Positions 1 to 7,919 of a DNA stretch of 64,000 nucleotides are shown in pieces (position 1 is the first letter of the stretch; every line of letters begins with the position of its first letter). The position numbers and the translations under genes are program-made. Location of the stretch: assembly GCF_009662475.1 (NCBI RefSeq), contig NZ_CP045571.1, forward strand, positions 1,052,501 through 1,116,500. Direction: 5' to 3'. Below the pieces are notes generated by a model. That model was not told where the DNA came from, did no database searches, and saw only the letters and a program-made list of their open reading frames with translations. The DNA comes from Acidithiobacillus thiooxidans ATCC 19377 (GTDB lineage: Bacteria; Pseudomonadota; Gammaproteobacteria; Acidithiobacillales; Acidithiobacillaceae).

Positions 1-12
1 GGAATCATTGTA

Positions 13-969
13 ATGAAAATTCCTGTATTCAGAACGGCATTAGTGGCTACCGCAAGTTTTTTGCCGATTTCATTACTCCTTCTGATAATTTTTTTGGCCG
101 TGTATTCATGGCCAGCGATTCAGTATAATCAATTTCATTTTTTATGGACGAATGATTGGAACCTTGGCAATCTTTATGGTAACCCAGTTTCAGTAAATGG
201 GCACCAAATCATGCCTGGTGCCAAGTATGGCATCTGGTTTCTGGTCGTTGGGACGATTGCCAGTTCGGTACTGGCGATGCTTATTGCTATGCCTATCGCT
301 GTTGGTGCAGCCTATTTTCTCAGTGAAGGCATTCGCAAAACCTGGGCAGGACCTTTATCCCTATTTGTTGATCTGCTCGCTGCTATTCCCAGTGTAGTAT
401 ATGGTTTATGGGGATATGCTTTGCTGGTGCCGCTATTTGGTCACAGCATTTTTCCTTTTTTGGCAAAGACTTTTTCTTTTATTCCTTTCCTGAATGGCGA
501 AGCGGGAAGCGGTTATGGGCTATTGACCTCTGCTTTTGTCTTGGCAGTCATGATCATCCCCCTGATTTCGGCGACGTTGCGTGAATCTATACTGATGACG
601 GAACCTGCCTTGAAAGAGGCTGGTTTGAGTCTTGGCTTGAATCGCCTTGAAGTTTTTTGGCATATTGTTTTGCCCAAGCTAAGAACCGTTTTGATCGGCG
701 TAGGAATTTTGGCATTAGGGCGGGCTTTGGGTGAAACCATGGCGGTATTGATGGTCAGTGGTAATGCCCTGAACTACTTACCCAATAATATTTATGCGCC
801 CATTTCGACTATGGCGGCATTTATTGCCTCGCAGCTGGATAGTGCACTGCAAGACCCAACCAATATGGCTGTTGAAGCATTATCTGAAATAGCTCTGGTG
901 TTATTGCTGATTACGGTGGTTGTCAATATAGCTGCCAGAATGATGTTGTGGATGGCAAAGGTGCGCTGA
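13..969 (+). CDS. pstC: Phosphate ABC transporter permease PstC
   Basis: 318-residue inner-membrane protein, one of the two channel subunits of the high-affinity phosphate importer PstSCAB. Several hydrophobic segments are visible, beginning with a strong one at about residues 15-35. The permease EAA-type loop (EAGLSLGLNRLEVFWHIVLP, about 202-221) docks the ATPase PstB, followed by the family-typical GRALGETMAVLM stretch. The TGA stop shares its last base with the pstA ATG, so the two genes are translationally coupled. Only 12 bases lie upstream in the window, so pstS or another upstream gene cannot be seen. Identification is by family sequence features and is secure. Confidence 0.95.
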   Translation: MKIPVFRTALVATASFLPISLLLLIIFLAVYSWPAIQYNQFHFLWTNDWNLGNLYGNPVSVNGHQIMPGAKYGIWFLVVGTIASSVLAMLIAMPIAVGAAYFLSEGIRKTWAGPLSLFVDLLAAIPSVVYGLWGYALLVPLFGHSIFPFLAKTFSFIPFLNGEAGSGYGLLTSAFVLAVMIIPLISATLRESILMTEPALKEAGLSLGLNRLEVFWHIVLPKLRTVLIGVGILALGRALGETMAVLMVSGNALNYLPNNIYAPISTMAAFIASQLDSALQDPTNMAVEALSEIALVLLLITVVVNIAARMMLWMAKVR

Positions 970-1880
970 TGGCTATTAATGTGTTGGAAGAGCAGGTATT
1001 ACCGAAAATGAGTACACCCAGGAAATTTAAAGTATCCTTATGGCGCAGGCTGATGACTGTTTTTGCTACCGTCATTGTCACAGGGTCCTTTGTTTTTTTG
1101 GCGGCCATGTTTCTTTCCATCATTATTGATGTGCTCATACATGCCTGGCCAGCGCTCAATATCAAATTGTTGACAGAAATTACCAATGGTATTGGTGGTG
1201 GTCTGAAAAATGCCATTGAAGGTTCCATTATCATGTCTCTTGGTAGCTTGCTGTTAGCTGCGCCCATCGGGATATCTGCAGGCATTTATTTGAGCGAACA
1301 TGGTCATGGGAATGCTGGCAAGCTGCTGCGCTTTCTCTCAGACGTTCTGGTTGGGGTACCCTCCATAGTGCTGGGTTACGTCGGTTATATTACGATGGTC
1401 ATTTATTTGGGCTGGCAGTTTTCAGTGGCTGCAGGAATCATCACCCTGACCGTTATGCTCCTTCCCTATATTGCCCGTTCCACCGAATTGGCGCTGAGCA
1501 ACATCCCTTTATCTGTTCGCGAAGCGGGATATGGATTAGGGGCAGGGGAGGGGCGGATTGTTTTCAAAATATTACTACCTGGTGCCGCACCGGCGATTAT
1601 GACCGGACTTTTTTACGCGGTGGCTTTATCCATGGGTGAAACGGCTCCACTTTTGTATACCGCTGGCTGGTCTAACTATATGTGGACCGGAAAACTGACC
1701 AATGAGCCAATCGGCTACTTGACCTATGTCATCTGGACATTCATCAACGAGCCCTTTGCAGAATCACATATGTTGGCATTTGCTGCAGCTTTCCTGATTA
1801 CCGCCGGAGTGTTGATGCTCATTCTTGCGGGGCGCTGGTATATGGTGCGAGCCCAGCGCCGGATGGGAGCATACCGCTAA
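969..1880 (+). CDS. pstA: Phosphate ABC transporter permease PstA
   Basis: Second channel subunit of the phosphate importer. I take the ATG at 969, which overlaps the pstC stop (TGATG); an in-frame ATG at 948 would add seven residues. Hydrophobic segments and the EAA-type loop (REAGYGLGAGEGRIVFKILLPG region) are present, followed by the ALSMGETAPLLYTAG stretch usual in PstA. In most bacteria pstB follows immediately. Here the next gene is a convergent, unrelated reading frame 13 bases away, so the ATPase must be encoded elsewhere or upstream of the window. Confidence 0.95.
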   Translation: MAINVLEEQVLPKMSTPRKFKVSLWRRLMTVFATVIVTGSFVFLAAMFLSIIIDVLIHAWPALNIKLLTEITNGIGGGLKNAIEGSIIMSLGSLLLAAPIGISAGIYLSEHGHGNAGKLLRFLSDVLVGVPSIVLGYVGYITMVIYLGWQFSVAAGIITLTVMLLPYIARSTELALSNIPLSVREAGYGLGAGEGRIVFKILLPGAAPAIMTGLFYAVALSMGETAPLLYTAGWSNYMWTGKLTNEPIGYLTYVIWTFINEPFAESHMLAFAAAFLITAGVLMLILAGRWYMVRAQRRMGAYR

Positions 1881-1893
1881 GCTGTCAGGTTGT

Positions 1894-2642
1894 TCAGGAA
1901 AAAACCTTCAGTACCTGGCTATCTTCTGAACCCGATAGAAGCTCTTTTGCTCTGGCAAGATGTTCAGTGGCACGGCCACGATCACTATTATCTGTCGTCT
2001 GCCAAATGGGAAACAAAGTGGTTTCTTCACGGTTTTCATGCTTCGCAAGTGAGCCGGAAAGCATGGCGCAGATGGCCGGCAACATACCATAGTCTTTTTC
2101 GTCAAAAGTTTCTTCGAGCAAGCGCGATTGCACAATAATACTGTCATGTTCAAAAAGCATATCTGCCAAGGGTCCCTGCTCTTCGCCCCCCCAAGAACCG
2201 GACCCAGCAGATTGTTTTCCAGATGAACGTGACGACGGAGACCAATCCAGTAATCCTGGAAAATACTTTCAGCGTCGGCAATTCTGTTTTCGTTGGCTGC
2301 AGCAAGAACCTGGGCAAACTGGTGATCCAGGCGATAATGGTCCCAAGTCAACAGGTCAACCACATCTTTGGCTTCTGCCTCGGCTCGGGGCTGAACTTCG
2401 ACCTGCCATAGTTTGCCATCGCTTTCCATGTGCCAGGAGATGGCATCACGCAGTTGAAAAGCTACGGCGCGCATCATGGCGGCAGGATCTGAATCTGTAA
2501 GCACCTGTATTTTTTGCCCGACGGACAGTCGAATACTGGCTGCATAAACAACGGGTTGTGCTTCAGTATAAGTCATCCCGCGCACATCAATGATGTTACT
2601 CAAAGGGGTCACAGCGGAAGGGTTTATGGATTCAATCGACAT
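1894..2642 (-). pseudogene. DUF2249 + hemerythrin-like protein, frameshifted
   Basis: The frame from 2642 gives an N-terminal DUF2249-like domain (IIDVRGMTYTEAQPVVYAA region) and then the start of a hemerythrin HHE domain with LTWDHYRLDHQF and HVHLENNLLGPVLGG. At a run of seven G on the coding strand (2186-2192) the frame changes. The rest of the HHE domain continues in another frame as LADMLFEHDSII and LAKHENREETTLFPIW, ending at 1894. Together the parts would make about 249 residues with the usual set of iron-ligand His/Glu residues. The start at 2642 is preceded by AAGGA eight bases upstream. Hemerythrin-like proteins of this build are thought to bind O2 or NO. The frameshift may be a real null, a phase-variable run or a sequencing error. 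Confidence 0.8.
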
Positions 2643-2666
2643 GAGGGGCATCCTTATGTTACGAAA

Positions 2667-2751
2667 TGGTGCCCAGGGCCGGACTCGAACCGGCACGGTA
2701 TAAACCGAGGGATTTTAAGTCCCTTGCGTCTACCGATTTCGCCACCTGGGC
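2667..2751 (-). tRNA. tRNA-Leu (anticodon UAA)
   Basis: On the minus strand the 5' GCCCAGG pairs with CCTGGGC at the 3' end, followed by the A discriminator and an encoded CCA (2667-2669). The anticodon arm GGGACTTAAAATCCC shows anticodon UAA. The T arm contains GGTTCGAGTCC, and the long variable arm typical of tRNA-Leu (CTCGGTTTATACCG region) is present. Length is 85 nt. It lies 24 bases upstream of the hemerythrin-like gene on the same strand. Confidence 0.95.
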
Positions 2752-3053
2752 AAGGTACAGGCTGATCTTTTCATCGTACGCTGTTATCGTGGCGAGAGTC
2801 TGATCAACAGTGCCTGCATCATAACAAGATCAACCGTCACAAACCAGATGATCAAGTTATTCGAATAAAAGGCGCAGATTGCGGGAAGGCTTTGCAGCAA
2901 TTTTGGGCCTCGCAGTTGTTATTTTTGTCGACATCTTTCCCCGAATCATCATTTTTGAACAGTAAGTTGGTAGCCAATTGGTCAACGACTTATTTAAACA
3001 GCGATTGCTTTGAAGATTTGCGCGCATGGTATATCGGACAAGAATATGGATAC
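2752..3053. other. Intergenic region between tRNA-Leu and nemA-like gene
   Basis: About 300 bases with no convincing reading frame. It must hold the tRNA-Leu promoter on the minus strand, but I could not single out a clear -35/-10 pair. No repeat or terminator hairpin stands out. Confidence 0.4.
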
Positions 3054-3082
3054 TTGTAAACAGACTGACTGGTCGGTACCAT
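3054..3082 (+). promoter_or_regulatory. Candidate promoter with NemR-like operator for the old yellow enzyme gene
   Basis: TTGTAA (3054-3059) and TACCAT (3077-3082) are separated by exactly 17 bases. The spacer is filled by CAGACTGACTGGTCGG (3061-3076). The known E. coli NemR box is TAGACC-N4-GGTCTA; the site here keeps AGAC-N5-GGTC, matching 8 of 12 fixed positions and 7 of 8 in the GACC/GGTC core. A repressor bound here would block the promoter. No TetR-family gene is adjacent. The box is seen; the regulator is inferred. Confidence 0.45.
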
Positions 3083-3125
3083 TATCGTATCTATGACCTT
3101 GAACAAACCCTGACTAGGAGAAACC

Positions 3126-4211
3126 ATGGCCGACTTGTTCTCACCATTGCAACTGGGCAGCATCCAAACAGCTAATCGCATTTTTATGGCCCCTTTGACG
3201 CGCTGCCGCGCAGAGGACGAACATGTACCAACGCCGCTTATGGCAGAATATTACGCTCAAAGAGCCAGTGCGGGGCTGATCATCGCTGAGGCAACCATGA
3301 TTTTGCCGGGTAATTCTGCCTTTTGGCATGAACCGGGTATTTATTCCGCTGCACAGATTGATGGTTGGCGCTTAGTGACCGACGCCGTGCATTCGGCTGG
3401 AGGTAAAATTGCCCTGCAACTCTGGCATGGTGGTAGAGCGTGCCATCCTGATTTGAATGATGGGGTCGTTCCTGTGGCTCCCAGTGCCCTTGCCATTAAG
3501 GGTGAAGAGGTACATACCCCAAATGGAAAGCAAAAATATACTGAACCGAGAGCCTTAAAGGATGATGAAATACCCGCTATTGTCCAAGGGTTTGCCCAGG
3601 CTGCCCTGAATGCCCGTTCTGCCGGATTTGATATGGTAGAAGTCCATGCGGCAAACGGATATTTACTGGATGAATTTCTGCGGGACGGAAGCAATGTTCG
3701 GTCTGGAATATATGGTGGTAGCATGGAAAACCGTGCGCGACTGCTATTCGAAACATTGACGGCTGTTTCAAATGCCATTGGTGCCGATCTGGTCGGGGTG
3801 CGTTTATCTCCCCTCAATAGCTTCAACGATATGCGTGATAGTAATCCCGTGGCCTTGTTGACCTGGCTTGCTGATCGCTTGAATGATTTTGGCTTGGCTT
3901 ATTTACATTTAATGCGCGGAGACTTTTACGGCCATCAATCAGGCGATATTTTGTCTCCAGCGCGGAAACATTACCGTGGATCTCTGATTGCCAACATGGG
4001 CTACTCGCCTGAAGAAGCCAAAGAAGCTTTAGCCTCTGGTGTTGTTGATGCCATTGCTTTTGGAACGGCTTTCCTGGCAAATCCAGATTTGCCAGATCGG
4101 ATTCGTGCAGGCTATTCCTTGAATGCTCCTGACCAATCCACTTTTTATTCTCCTGGGCCAAAAGGATATACTGACTATCCGGCGTATAAAAAATCTAGTT
4201 TTAGTAAATAA
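3126..4211 (+). CDS. nemA: Old yellow enzyme family FMN ene-reductase (NemA-like)
   Basis: 361 residues, the usual length for N-ethylmaleimide reductase/xenobiotic reductase. These FMN enzymes use NAD(P)H to reduce activated C=C bonds, nitro compounds and reactive electrophiles. Visible hallmarks: LFSPLQLGSIQTANRIFMAPLTR at the N terminus, QLWHGGR (about 98-104), the substrate-binding pair His174/Asn177 in VHAANGYLLDEFL with Tyr179, and SGIYGGSMENRAR. The start has AGGAG just upstream. It stands alone, convergent with pyrC, behind a promoter carrying a NemR-like operator, so induction by electrophiles is likely. Exact substrate is unknown. Confidence 0.88.
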   Translation: MADLFSPLQLGSIQTANRIFMAPLTRCRAEDEHVPTPLMAEYYAQRASAGLIIAEATMILPGNSAFWHEPGIYSAAQIDGWRLVTDAVHSAGGKIALQLWHGGRACHPDLNDGVVPVAPSALAIKGEEVHTPNGKQKYTEPRALKDDEIPAIVQGFAQAALNARSAGFDMVEVHAANGYLLDEFLRDGSNVRSGIYGGSMENRARLLFETLTAVSNAIGADLVGVRLSPLNSFNDMRDSNPVALLTWLADRLNDFGLAYLHLMRGDFYGHQSGDILSPARKHYRGSLIANMGYSPEEAKEALASGVVDAIAFGTAFLANPDLPDRIRAGYSLNAPDQSTFYSPGPKGYTDYPAYKKSSFSK

Positions 4212-4245
4212 TACAGGACGGGATGAATACCTATTATTCCTTTAG

Positions 4246-5280
4246 TTATTCTCTCAATTTCCATGATAATTCCTCTCCGGTCCGGAGAGGAATTAATGTG
4301 TCCACTCCACAGGGATAGCTTTCGGGAACTGTCCAACTCCGTTTTTCCAGAGTAATGTGCCCCTGATTACGAGGGAGCTGGTAGAAATCCGGTCCATGAA
4401 AACTGGCAAAAGCTTCCAGCCGGTCCAGAGCGCCTGCTGCTTCAAAAACTTCTGCATAAAGTTCAATGGCTGCATGGGCGGTGTAAATTCCGGCACAGCC
4501 GCAGGCCGACTCCTTGTCCTGACGGGGATGGGGGGCGCTGTCCGTACCGAGAAAATATTTGGGATTACCACTGGTAGCGGCTTGAATCAGTGCCTGGCGG
4601 TGGGTTTCCCGTTTGAGAATCGGCAGGCAGTAATGGTGGGGACGAACCCCACCGACAAACAGGGCATTGCGATTGAGGAGCAGGTGATGAGCGGTGATAG
4701 TGGCCGCTATCTGCTTTCCGGCATCGGCCACAAATTGGGTGGCGGTGCGGGTGGTGATATGTTCGAGAACCATGCGCAGACCCGGAAAATTGCGAGTCAG
4801 GGGTAGCAGATGACGTTCTATGAATACTGCTTCCCGATCAAAAATATCAATATCCGGATCGGTTACTTCTCCATGCAGGAGCAGGGGCAGATCCATTTTT
4901 TCCATGGCTTCCAGCACGTTGTATACGCGTTTGAGGTCGGTGACACCGTTTTCCGAGTGGGTGGTTGCTCCCGCCGGATAGTATTTCACTGCCTGTACAA
5001 AACCGCTGCTTTTGGCTTTTTCGATTTCACTCACAGTGGTGTTATCGGTGAGATAAAGAGTCATGAGGGGTTGAAATGCTGAGCTCGGTTCCAGTGCAGC
5101 AACAATCCGGTCACGATAAGCAGCGGCAAGGTCCACCGTGGTCACGGGCGGTTTCAGGTTGGGCATGACGATGGCTCGACCAAAACGTCGGGCACTGTCA
5201 GGAAGCACTGAGGCCATATTGGCCCCGTCACGCAGATGCAGATGCCAGTCGTCGGGACAAATCAGGTTGAGTTCTTGCAC
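4246..5280 (-). CDS. pyrC: Dihydroorotase (class II, PyrC)
   Basis: 344-residue cytoplasmic zinc amidohydrolase that cyclises N-carbamoyl-L-aspartate to dihydroorotate in pyrimidine synthesis. Metal ligands His13 and His15 sit in [10 protein letters not shown]. Lys99 in [13 protein letters not shown] is the lysine carboxylated in this family. Further His positions occur in [16 protein letters not shown] and the catalytic Asp in LGTDSAPH. It matches the E. coli PyrC type, not the longer bifunctional kinds. It is the last gene of a minus-strand run starting at 7311, 59 bases after the TPR gene. Confidence 0.96.
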   Translation of the reverse strand: MQELNLICPDDWHLHLRDGANMASVLPDSARRFGRAIVMPNLKPPVTTVDLAAAYRDRIVAALEPSSAFQPLMTLYLTDNTTVSEIEKAKSSGFVQAVKYYPAGATTHSENGVTDLKRVYNVLEAMEKMDLPLLLHGEVTDPDIDIFDREAVFIERHLLPLTRNFPGLRMVLEHITTRTATQFVADAGKQIAATITAHHLLLNRNALFVGGVRPHHYCLPILKRETHRQALIQAATSGNPKYFLGTDSAPHPRQDKESACGCAGIYTAHAAIELYAEVFEAAGALDRLEAFASFHGPDFYQLPRNQGHITLEKRSWTVPESYPCGVDTLIPLRTGEELSWKLRE

Positions 5281-5339
5281 AGCAACATCCTCAGCTTATT
5301 GAGATCAGACTGGATGATATGTTGCTGGCGCAATGTTTT

Positions 5340-6035
5340 TCAATCGGGCACTGCGGACTGCTCAGATTTTTGCTGGGCGGCTGCTCTGGCTTTTTTGGCG
5401 GCCGCAGCACTGTGAACCTGCAGGCTATGGTCAATGGCGGTAGCTTCCTGAGGATTCAGGGAGCCTATCAACGGCAAAAGGCTGTAGGCTTCTGCAAAGC
5501 GCTGCATCCGAATCATGGTTCGGGCTGCACTTCCATAGGCAATGGCGGCTTCCGGATATTTGCCGGTCATGTAATACACATTGCCCAATTCACCATAAAT
5601 ACCCGGATGATCAGGCGCTTCGTGAAGCAGTTTTTGGTAGTCGGCAATGGCTTTCGGCGCATTGCGCTGCCAGTAGGCCGCCCGAGCCTGCAAGAGCAGT
5701 TTGACTTCGGCTTTGCTCAGGCTTTTTGTCGAAGCCGGCATAGGCATGGATAAGGTGGGCGGAGCCTTGATATTTTTGTGGGCAGAATGCGCTTTGGCAG
5801 CGCCACTTTGTCCAGTTTTTTTGGGCGCGACGGGATGTTTGGCTGCGGGGACAGTTTTTGCAGGTAAGGCAGATTCTGCGGCTGCGGCACTGGCAATACA
5901 GCTGAAAGGCGAAAATTCAGGATTCAGGTCGCCTGAGACGAATTGCAGGCTGGCACCCACTAAAAGTGAGGTGAAAAGCATCCCGACCTTGAAAAGGGGG
6001 TGTCTTGGCACTAGGGGTAGGGAGAAAACACGCAT
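5340..6035 (-). CDS. Exported TPR-containing protein of unknown function
   Basis: 231 residues. The N terminus has a hydrophobic stretch (about 15-33) that looks like a signal peptide or membrane anchor, then an Ala/Lys/Pro-rich linker (about 50-105). A tetratricopeptide-like block of about three helix pairs follows (about 106-205; for example HPGIYGELGNVYYMTGKYPEAAIAYGSA), and the tail is Ala/Lys-rich. It probably acts as a periplasmic scaffold, but the partner is unknown. It follows the ParA-like gene by 35 bases in the same direction. The context suggests a shared role with the low-complexity exported protein upstream, which is an inference. Confidence 0.6.
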   Translation of the reverse strand: MRVFSLPLVPRHPLFKVGMLFTSLLVGASLQFVSGDLNPEFSPFSCIASAAAAESALPAKTVPAAKHPVAPKKTGQSGAAKAHSAHKNIKAPPTLSMPMPASTKSLSKAEVKLLLQARAAYWQRNAPKAIADYQKLLHEAPDHPGIYGELGNVYYMTGKYPEAAIAYGSAARTMIRMQRFAEAYSLLPLIGSLNPQEATAIDHSLQVHSAAAAKKARAAAQQKSEQSAVPD

Positions 6036-6069
6036 AAGTTATTCGCCTCAATATTAAATGGGTTGGGTG

Positions 6070-6684
6070 CTAGAACATAGATAATTCCGGATACAAAGTG
6101 CTGGCCAGTTTTTCCAGTTCCTGGCTGGCTTTGCTGCTGGTATCCAATTCAAAAACGGCACGGGCTTCACTCAGTGAGCGGCGAAAGGCCGTGCGTTGTC
6201 CGAGTCGTAATCCCAAGGATTTGACCTGTGGAAGTTCGGCCAGCATGGCCTCGGCTTCATCGCTTTCACGGACTGCGTGGTGGGTATCGGCGCGATTGAT
6301 AAATGCCCAGACCGGAGGGGCTGCCCATTGGCCGCAATCCTCCAGAAAACGTTGTGCAGACCAGATATCGGCCTGACTGGGGCCGACGGGCATCAGGATC
6401 GCATCGGCGACGCTCAAGGCTCCTCGAAAGGCGGTCAATTCGGAATAACTACAGTCAATCACTACGTATTCAGCCTGGGGCAGGGCATCATCCATCTCTG
6501 TAGCTACAGAAAGAGCGGGCAGAATGTGCTGTTCTGTGCGATCGCTGCAGACATCGCGTAAGGTCCCTTGGGGATCGAGGTCGTAAAGTTGCACGGGAGC
6601 CCGATACGCCAACCACACGGCGAGATTGAAACTCACCGTGCTTTTACCAGACCCACCCTTCATGGAGGCCACTACCAAACGCAT
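6070..6684 (-). CDS. ParA/MinD-like P-loop ATPase
   Basis: 204-residue cytoplasmic ATPase of the short ParA (VirC1/ParA) type. Residues 9-16 form a deviant Walker A (KGGSGKST) with the signature lysine at 9, and DLDPQG at 35-40 is the switch motif. A Walker-B-like VVIDCSY lies at about 73-79. There is no N-terminal DNA-binding extension and no ParB gene beside it, so chromosome partition is unlikely. Such orphan ParA proteins usually position protein complexes. Its genes of context are an exported Gly/Tyr/Gln-rich protein (12 bases upstream) and a TPR protein downstream. Confidence 0.75.
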   Translation of the reverse strand: MRLVVASMKGGSGKSTVSFNLAVWLAYRAPVQLYDLDPQGTLRDVCSDRTEQHILPALSVATEMDDALPQAEYVVIDCSYSELTAFRGALSVADAILMPVGPSQADIWSAQRFLEDCGQWAAPPVWAFINRADTHHAVRESDEAEAMLAELPQVKSLGLRLGQRTAFRRSLSEARAVFELDTSSKASQELEKLASTLYPELSMF

Positions 6685-6696
6685 GGGATCCTCGGG

Positions 6697-7311
6697 TTAG
6701 CGGCCATATCCGTAGGGCGAATAACCATAAGGAGACTGATAAGGACCCATGGGCGGAGGCGGCATGCTGGGACGCATCTGCTGCGGATAGGGTTGGCGAT
6801 ATTGTTGTGCGTATTGTTGTGGATATTGCCCCTGATTAGGATAAGCGTAGTTTTGTTGTGCCGGATAACGGGCATAACCTTGACTGGGTCCGTTGTAGGA
6901 TTGTTGTCCGTAGGATTGCGGATAACCATTACTACCACCGCCCTGATATTCGCCCTGATAAGGCTGCCCATAACCGCCGTAGTTACCGCTGTTCATGTTC
7001 ATGGGTCCACCATGCGGCCCATTGAAATTCATGCCACCCATATCCCAAGGGCCTTCTGATCCCTGCATGGGGCCACCATAGCCGCTAAAAGGCCCGCTGT
7101 TGCCATTCATGGGGCCGCTATAACCGGACCAGGGCATGCCACCACCACTCCAGGGCATCCCTCCACCACCACCGCTCCAGGGCATGTCGCCACCCCAAGG
7201 ACCCCAGGCATACGCCGGGGCTGCAATCATGAAGCCTGCCATACCGACACCCGCCATCAAAGCCAAAGACCGCAGTTTCCGGCCCATTGGTGTTTTTTTC
7301 AATGATTTCAT
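6697..7311 (-). CDS. Exported Gly/Pro/Tyr/Gln-rich low-complexity protein
   Basis: I place the start at 7311, where GGAGG lies eight bases upstream; an upstream in-frame start at 7407 lacks this. The product of 204 residues begins with a signal peptide (positive MKSLKKTPMGRKLRS, hydrophobic core, then APAYA and likely cleavage). The mature part is low complexity: three MPWSG repeats, then Gly/Pro/Met/Asn-rich and finally Gln/Tyr/Pro-rich sequence ending in SPYGYSPYGYGR. Such composition is seen in secreted adhesive or structural proteins; no enzymatic motif is present. First gene of the run leading into the ParA-like, TPR and pyrC genes. Function unknown. Confidence 0.65.
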   Translation of the reverse strand: MKSLKKTPMGRKLRSLALMAGVGMAGFMIAAPAYAWGPWGGDMPWSGGGGGMPWSGGGMPWSGYSGPMNGNSGPFSGYGGPMQGSEGPWDMGGMNFNGPHGGPMNMNSGNYGGYGQPYQGEYQGGGSNGYPQSYGQQSYNGPSQGYARYPAQQNYAYPNQGQYPQQYAQQYRQPYPQQMRPSMPPPPMGPYQSPYGYSPYGYGR

Positions 7312-7919
7312 CACATTTGCCTCCATGTTCGTTATAAAAAACCCTTGATAATGTTGGTTTCCAGAACCCGCCACGCCATCGGCTAATTCAGTAAGCTTTA
7401 TCAGCAAACAACGTGCCAGAAGTTAATCTCTTGTTTTATTGGGGATTATGGGTTTAAGAAATTTATCTTTTTGCAACAGAAAATTAAGCCAATATATTGA
7501 TATATAATAAATATTATAAATGTTGCAGCGTAAAAGAATGCAACGGTTCATACAACAGTTCTTGCAACGTGGGATTCAGATAAAAAAGGGAAATCAAGTG
7601 ATCTCCCGAATCTGGATGTGACAAACAACCCTACACCAGGGCACCGGCTTGTTATGCGCCTATCCGGCCATGGGCAGACCTGGGCGGGTTTTTGTAACCA
7701 GGGAATTAGTGATAACGGATCACCCGTACATTCTCCCTTATTGCGTGCGGTATGATGCCGTGGAAATAATACAGGTATTTCACAGCAGGCAAAAAAATCC
7801 GCGTAGGTGGTAGGGTCACGATAAAAACAGCGCATAACGTGAACACCAAGAGCGAGGCGATTTCTTGGCTTTCGATGCTTTGCTGGCGGGTTGTCCGGAT
7901 ACGTCCCGTTACAAGAAGC
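7312..7919. other. 608-base intergenic region, partly AT-rich
   Basis: Lies between the start of the low-complexity exported protein gene and the end of mutS. The part at 7430-7520 is strongly AT-rich and probably holds the promoter for the minus-strand gene run. GTTGCA and TGCAAC at 7522-7527 and 7539-7544 form a small dyad. A long hairpin occupies 7574-7617. A 95-codon minus-strand frame (7548-7835) looks non-coding. I see no confident gene. Confidence 0.45.
7574..7617. repeat. Long imperfect hairpin
   Basis: An outer stem of ATTCAGAT (7574-7581) pairs with ATCTGGAT (7610-7617) with one G-T pair. The inner stem GGGAAATCA pairs with TGATCTCCC with one mismatch, leaving a two-base loop. There is no T run directly after it on either strand, so it is not a standard terminator. 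It may be part of a small RNA or a regulatory structure. Confidence 0.4.

Noticed and set aside
2186-2192. Programmed ribosomal frameshift at the G7 run
   Set aside because: No stimulatory structure or known precedent for this family could be seen; slippage mutation or sequencing error is simpler.
1890-2411. Plus-strand frames (82 and 62 codons) across the hemerythrin-like gene
   Set aside because: They lie opposite well-conserved DUF2249/HHE coding sequence and show no family features.
7140-7200. Short tandem DNA repeat (MPWSG-coding units) as a possible minisatellite
   Set aside because: It is explained by the low-complexity coding sequence of the exported protein; three imperfect units only.
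7548-7835. 95-codon minus-strand frame in the gap before mutS
   Set aside because: Composition rich in Arg, Pro and Cys, no ribosome site, and it runs through the hairpin at 7574-7617; probably non-coding.
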